A stretch of DNA of 64,000 bases from Stutzerimonas balearica DSM 6083 (GTDB lineage: Bacteria > Pseudomonadota > Gammaproteobacteria > Pseudomonadales > Pseudomonadaceae): NCBI RefSeq assembly GCF_000818015.1, contig NZ_CP007511.1:3606501-3670500 (forward strand), written 5' to 3'. This document shows, piece after piece, positions 62,984 to 64,000 of the stretch. Numbering within the stretch: the stretch's first letter is position 1; each line of letters begins with the position of its first letter. The translations under genes and the position numbers were made by a program. Below the pieces are notes generated by a model. That model saw only the letters and a program-made list of their open reading frames with translations. It was not told where the DNA came from and made no database searches.

Positions 62984-63007
62984 GAGGCCGCACATCGGTG
63001 CGGCCTC
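62984..63007. terminator. Hairpin between convergent genes
   Basis: GAGGCCGCAC-ATCG-GTGCGGCCTC, a perfect 10-bp stem with a 4-nt loop, between the exported protein and the Cys-rich protein. No T-run in either direction. Confidence 0.6.
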
Positions 63008-63027
63008 CTGGTGATGCTGCAGCCACC

Positions 63028-63357
63028 TCAGGCGGCCATGCGCTCACACTCTTGCGCGCAACGTCGACACGCCTCGGCGCACTGGCGACAGTGCTCGGCC
63101 TCGTGCTTGCCACATTCCTCGGCGCAGGCGCGACAGACCTCTGCGCACAGTTTGCAGAAGGCCGCGGCGTAAGCGCTGTCGCGGGTCATCAGGCAGGCCG
63201 CCATGGCGCAGATGTCGGCGCAATCGCGGTCGAGTTCGATGCAGCGCGCCATCATCTTCACGTCATCCTCGCGCAGGCACGACGCCGCGCAGGTTTCGCA
63301 AGCCATGGCGCAGTTGGAACAGGCTTCGATGCAGGCCTGGTATCGGCTGTTGAGCAT
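63028..63357 (-). CDS. Cys-rich four-helix bundle copper-storage-like protein (DUF326)
   Basis: 109 residues with about 20 cysteines set in CxxC/CxxxC spacing over the whole length: CIEACSNCAMACETC, CRACAEECGKHEAEHC and CRRCAQEC. This is the Csp3/DUF326 pattern, a four-helix bundle that binds many Cu(I) ions in its core. No signal peptide, so it is cytosolic. GGGAGGTCC precedes the ATG. A copper-storage role is inferred from the family. Confidence 0.88.
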   Translation of the reverse strand: MLNSRYQACIEACSNCAMACETCAASCLREDDVKMMARCIELDRDCADICAMAACLMTRDSAYAAAFCKLCAEVCRACAEECGKHEAEHCRQCAEACRRCAQECERMAA

Positions 63358-63549
63358 GGGGACCTCCCTCGTGTCGTTAGGCCATCGGGCGGCGCCACGC
63401 CGTGGCGTCAGCGCCGCCCCTCATGACTAGGGGCAGGGCTCCCGATGCAAAGTTCAGCCCGATCGACCGAGCGGCGCCCATGGCCGCCGCGCTGCCACGC
63501 CATGCAGCCGTTACAATGGCGGCTCGTCCCGCCAGCCCGCCTCACCGCC

Positions 63550-64000
63550 ATGCCCTTTACCCTCGCCGGCCCCTGCGAATATCAGGAGCTGATCAACAAG
63601 AGCCGCTTTCTGGTGAAGGCGGCACCGATCCAGACGCCCGAGCAGGCGCAGACGTTTCTCCAGTCCGTCGCCGACCCCAGCGCCACGCACAACTGCTGGG
63701 CCTGGAAGATCGGCCAGCAGTATCGCTTCAGCGACGACGGCGAACCCGGCGGCACCGCCGGACGGCCGATGCTCAGCGCCATCGAGGGCCAGGATTGCGA
63801 TCGGGTCGTGGTGGTGGTGACACGCTGGTTCGGCGGCATCAAGCTCGGCACCGGCGGGCTGGCCCGCGCCTACGGCGGCACGGCGGCCAGGTGCCTGCAG
63901 CAAGCGGCGCGCATCGAGCTGGTGGCGCGTCGGCAAGCCAGCACGCATCTGCGCTTTGCCGAGCTGGCCCTGGTCAAGGCGCGCCTTGGCGAGTTCGAGG
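63550..64000 (+). CDS. yigZ: YigZ/IMPACT family protein (5' part)
   Basis: Starts MPFTLAGPCEYQELINKSRF and runs open off the right edge, 150 residues visible. The IMPACT signature is present, with ATHNCWAWKIG, FSDDGEPGGTAGRPML and VVTRWFGGIKLGTGGLARAY. Bacterial YigZ is a UPF0029 protein of uncertain role, possibly in translation control. No ribosome-binding site is obvious. The 192 bp between it and the Cys-rich gene show nothing else. Confidence 0.9.
   Translation, partial: MPFTLAGPCEYQELINKSRFLVKAAPIQTPEQAQTFLQSVADPSATHNCWAWKIGQQYRFSDDGEPGGTAGRPMLSAIEGQDCDRVVVVVTRWFGGIKLGTGGLARAYGGTAARCLQQAARIELVARRQASTHLRFAELALVKARLGEFE

Overview
The window is high-GC Pseudomonadaceae chromosome. Gene content and order (phhR/phhABC, hmg genes, Crc-type leader motifs, SbcCD, PauA-like ligase) fit Pseudomonas sensu lato, perhaps the stutzeri/mendocina side; the species is not determinable by eye. 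There is no prophage, IS transposase, CRISPR array, tRNA or rRNA gene that I can support. Coding density is ordinary, with many TGATG, ATGA or GTGA overlaps inside operons.

Region by region. 1-5 kb: the 3' part of sdaA, a hybrid histidine kinase that looks like the tail of a CheB/CheR-fusion kinase, and phhR. 5-8 kb: phhA-phhB-phhC. 8-12.5 kb: an AraC regulator facing a TonB siderophore receptor, DUF2218 protein and IroE-like esterase, with a Fur-like box between. 12.6-16 kb: EAL protein, DJ-1/PfpI protein and a PctA-like amino-acid chemoreceptor. 16-29.3 kb: amino-acid catabolism island (two NSS transporters, maiA, fah, hmgA, hppD, a Leu/Phe-type dehydrogenase, indolepyruvate oxidoreductase, Lrp/AsnC regulator). 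29.5-38.7 kb: a second chemoreceptor, DUF192 protein, AtoE-type fatty-acid transporter with a sigma-54 activator, a CPA1 antiporter, and an AMP-phosphorylase-like/PRPP-synthase-like pair. 38.7-39.4 kb: a five-unit repeat array. 39.4-46.1 kb: nei, a pseudouridine synthase, PepSY and CusF-like periplasmic proteins with a two-component system, a 29-residue membrane microprotein, and a BrxR/CapW-like WYL regulator. 46.2-46.9 kb: a 761-bp non-coding palindromic element. 47-52 kb: sbcDC. 52-58 kb: class III aminotransferase, gamma-glutamylpolyamine-synthetase-like ligase, PhyH dioxygenase, cyanase, cytosine deaminase, cytochrome c4-like protein. 58-64 kb: thioesterase, PhnA-type protein, DUF2231 and sorbosone-dehydrogenase-like lipoprotein, NYN protein, Cys-rich four-helix protein, and the start of yigZ.

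How they work together. Phe is hydroxylated by PhhA (PhhB recycles the pterin), Tyr is transaminated by PhhC, and HppD-HmgA-MaiA-Fah take 4-hydroxyphenylpyruvate to fumarate and acetoacetate. Transporters, a chemoreceptor and a branched/aromatic keto-acid branch lie beside this route. Nine of these genes carry an A-rich AAnAAnAA motif next to the ribosome-binding site, the signature of Hfq/Crc catabolite repression, and phhR/phhA share two 18-bp palindromes of TyrR geometry. A dispersed palindromic repeat (GTAGGGTGG...CCACCCTAC) recurs through the window, supplies the stop codons of three genes, forms the array at 39 kb and is the terminal inverted repeat of the 46-kb element.
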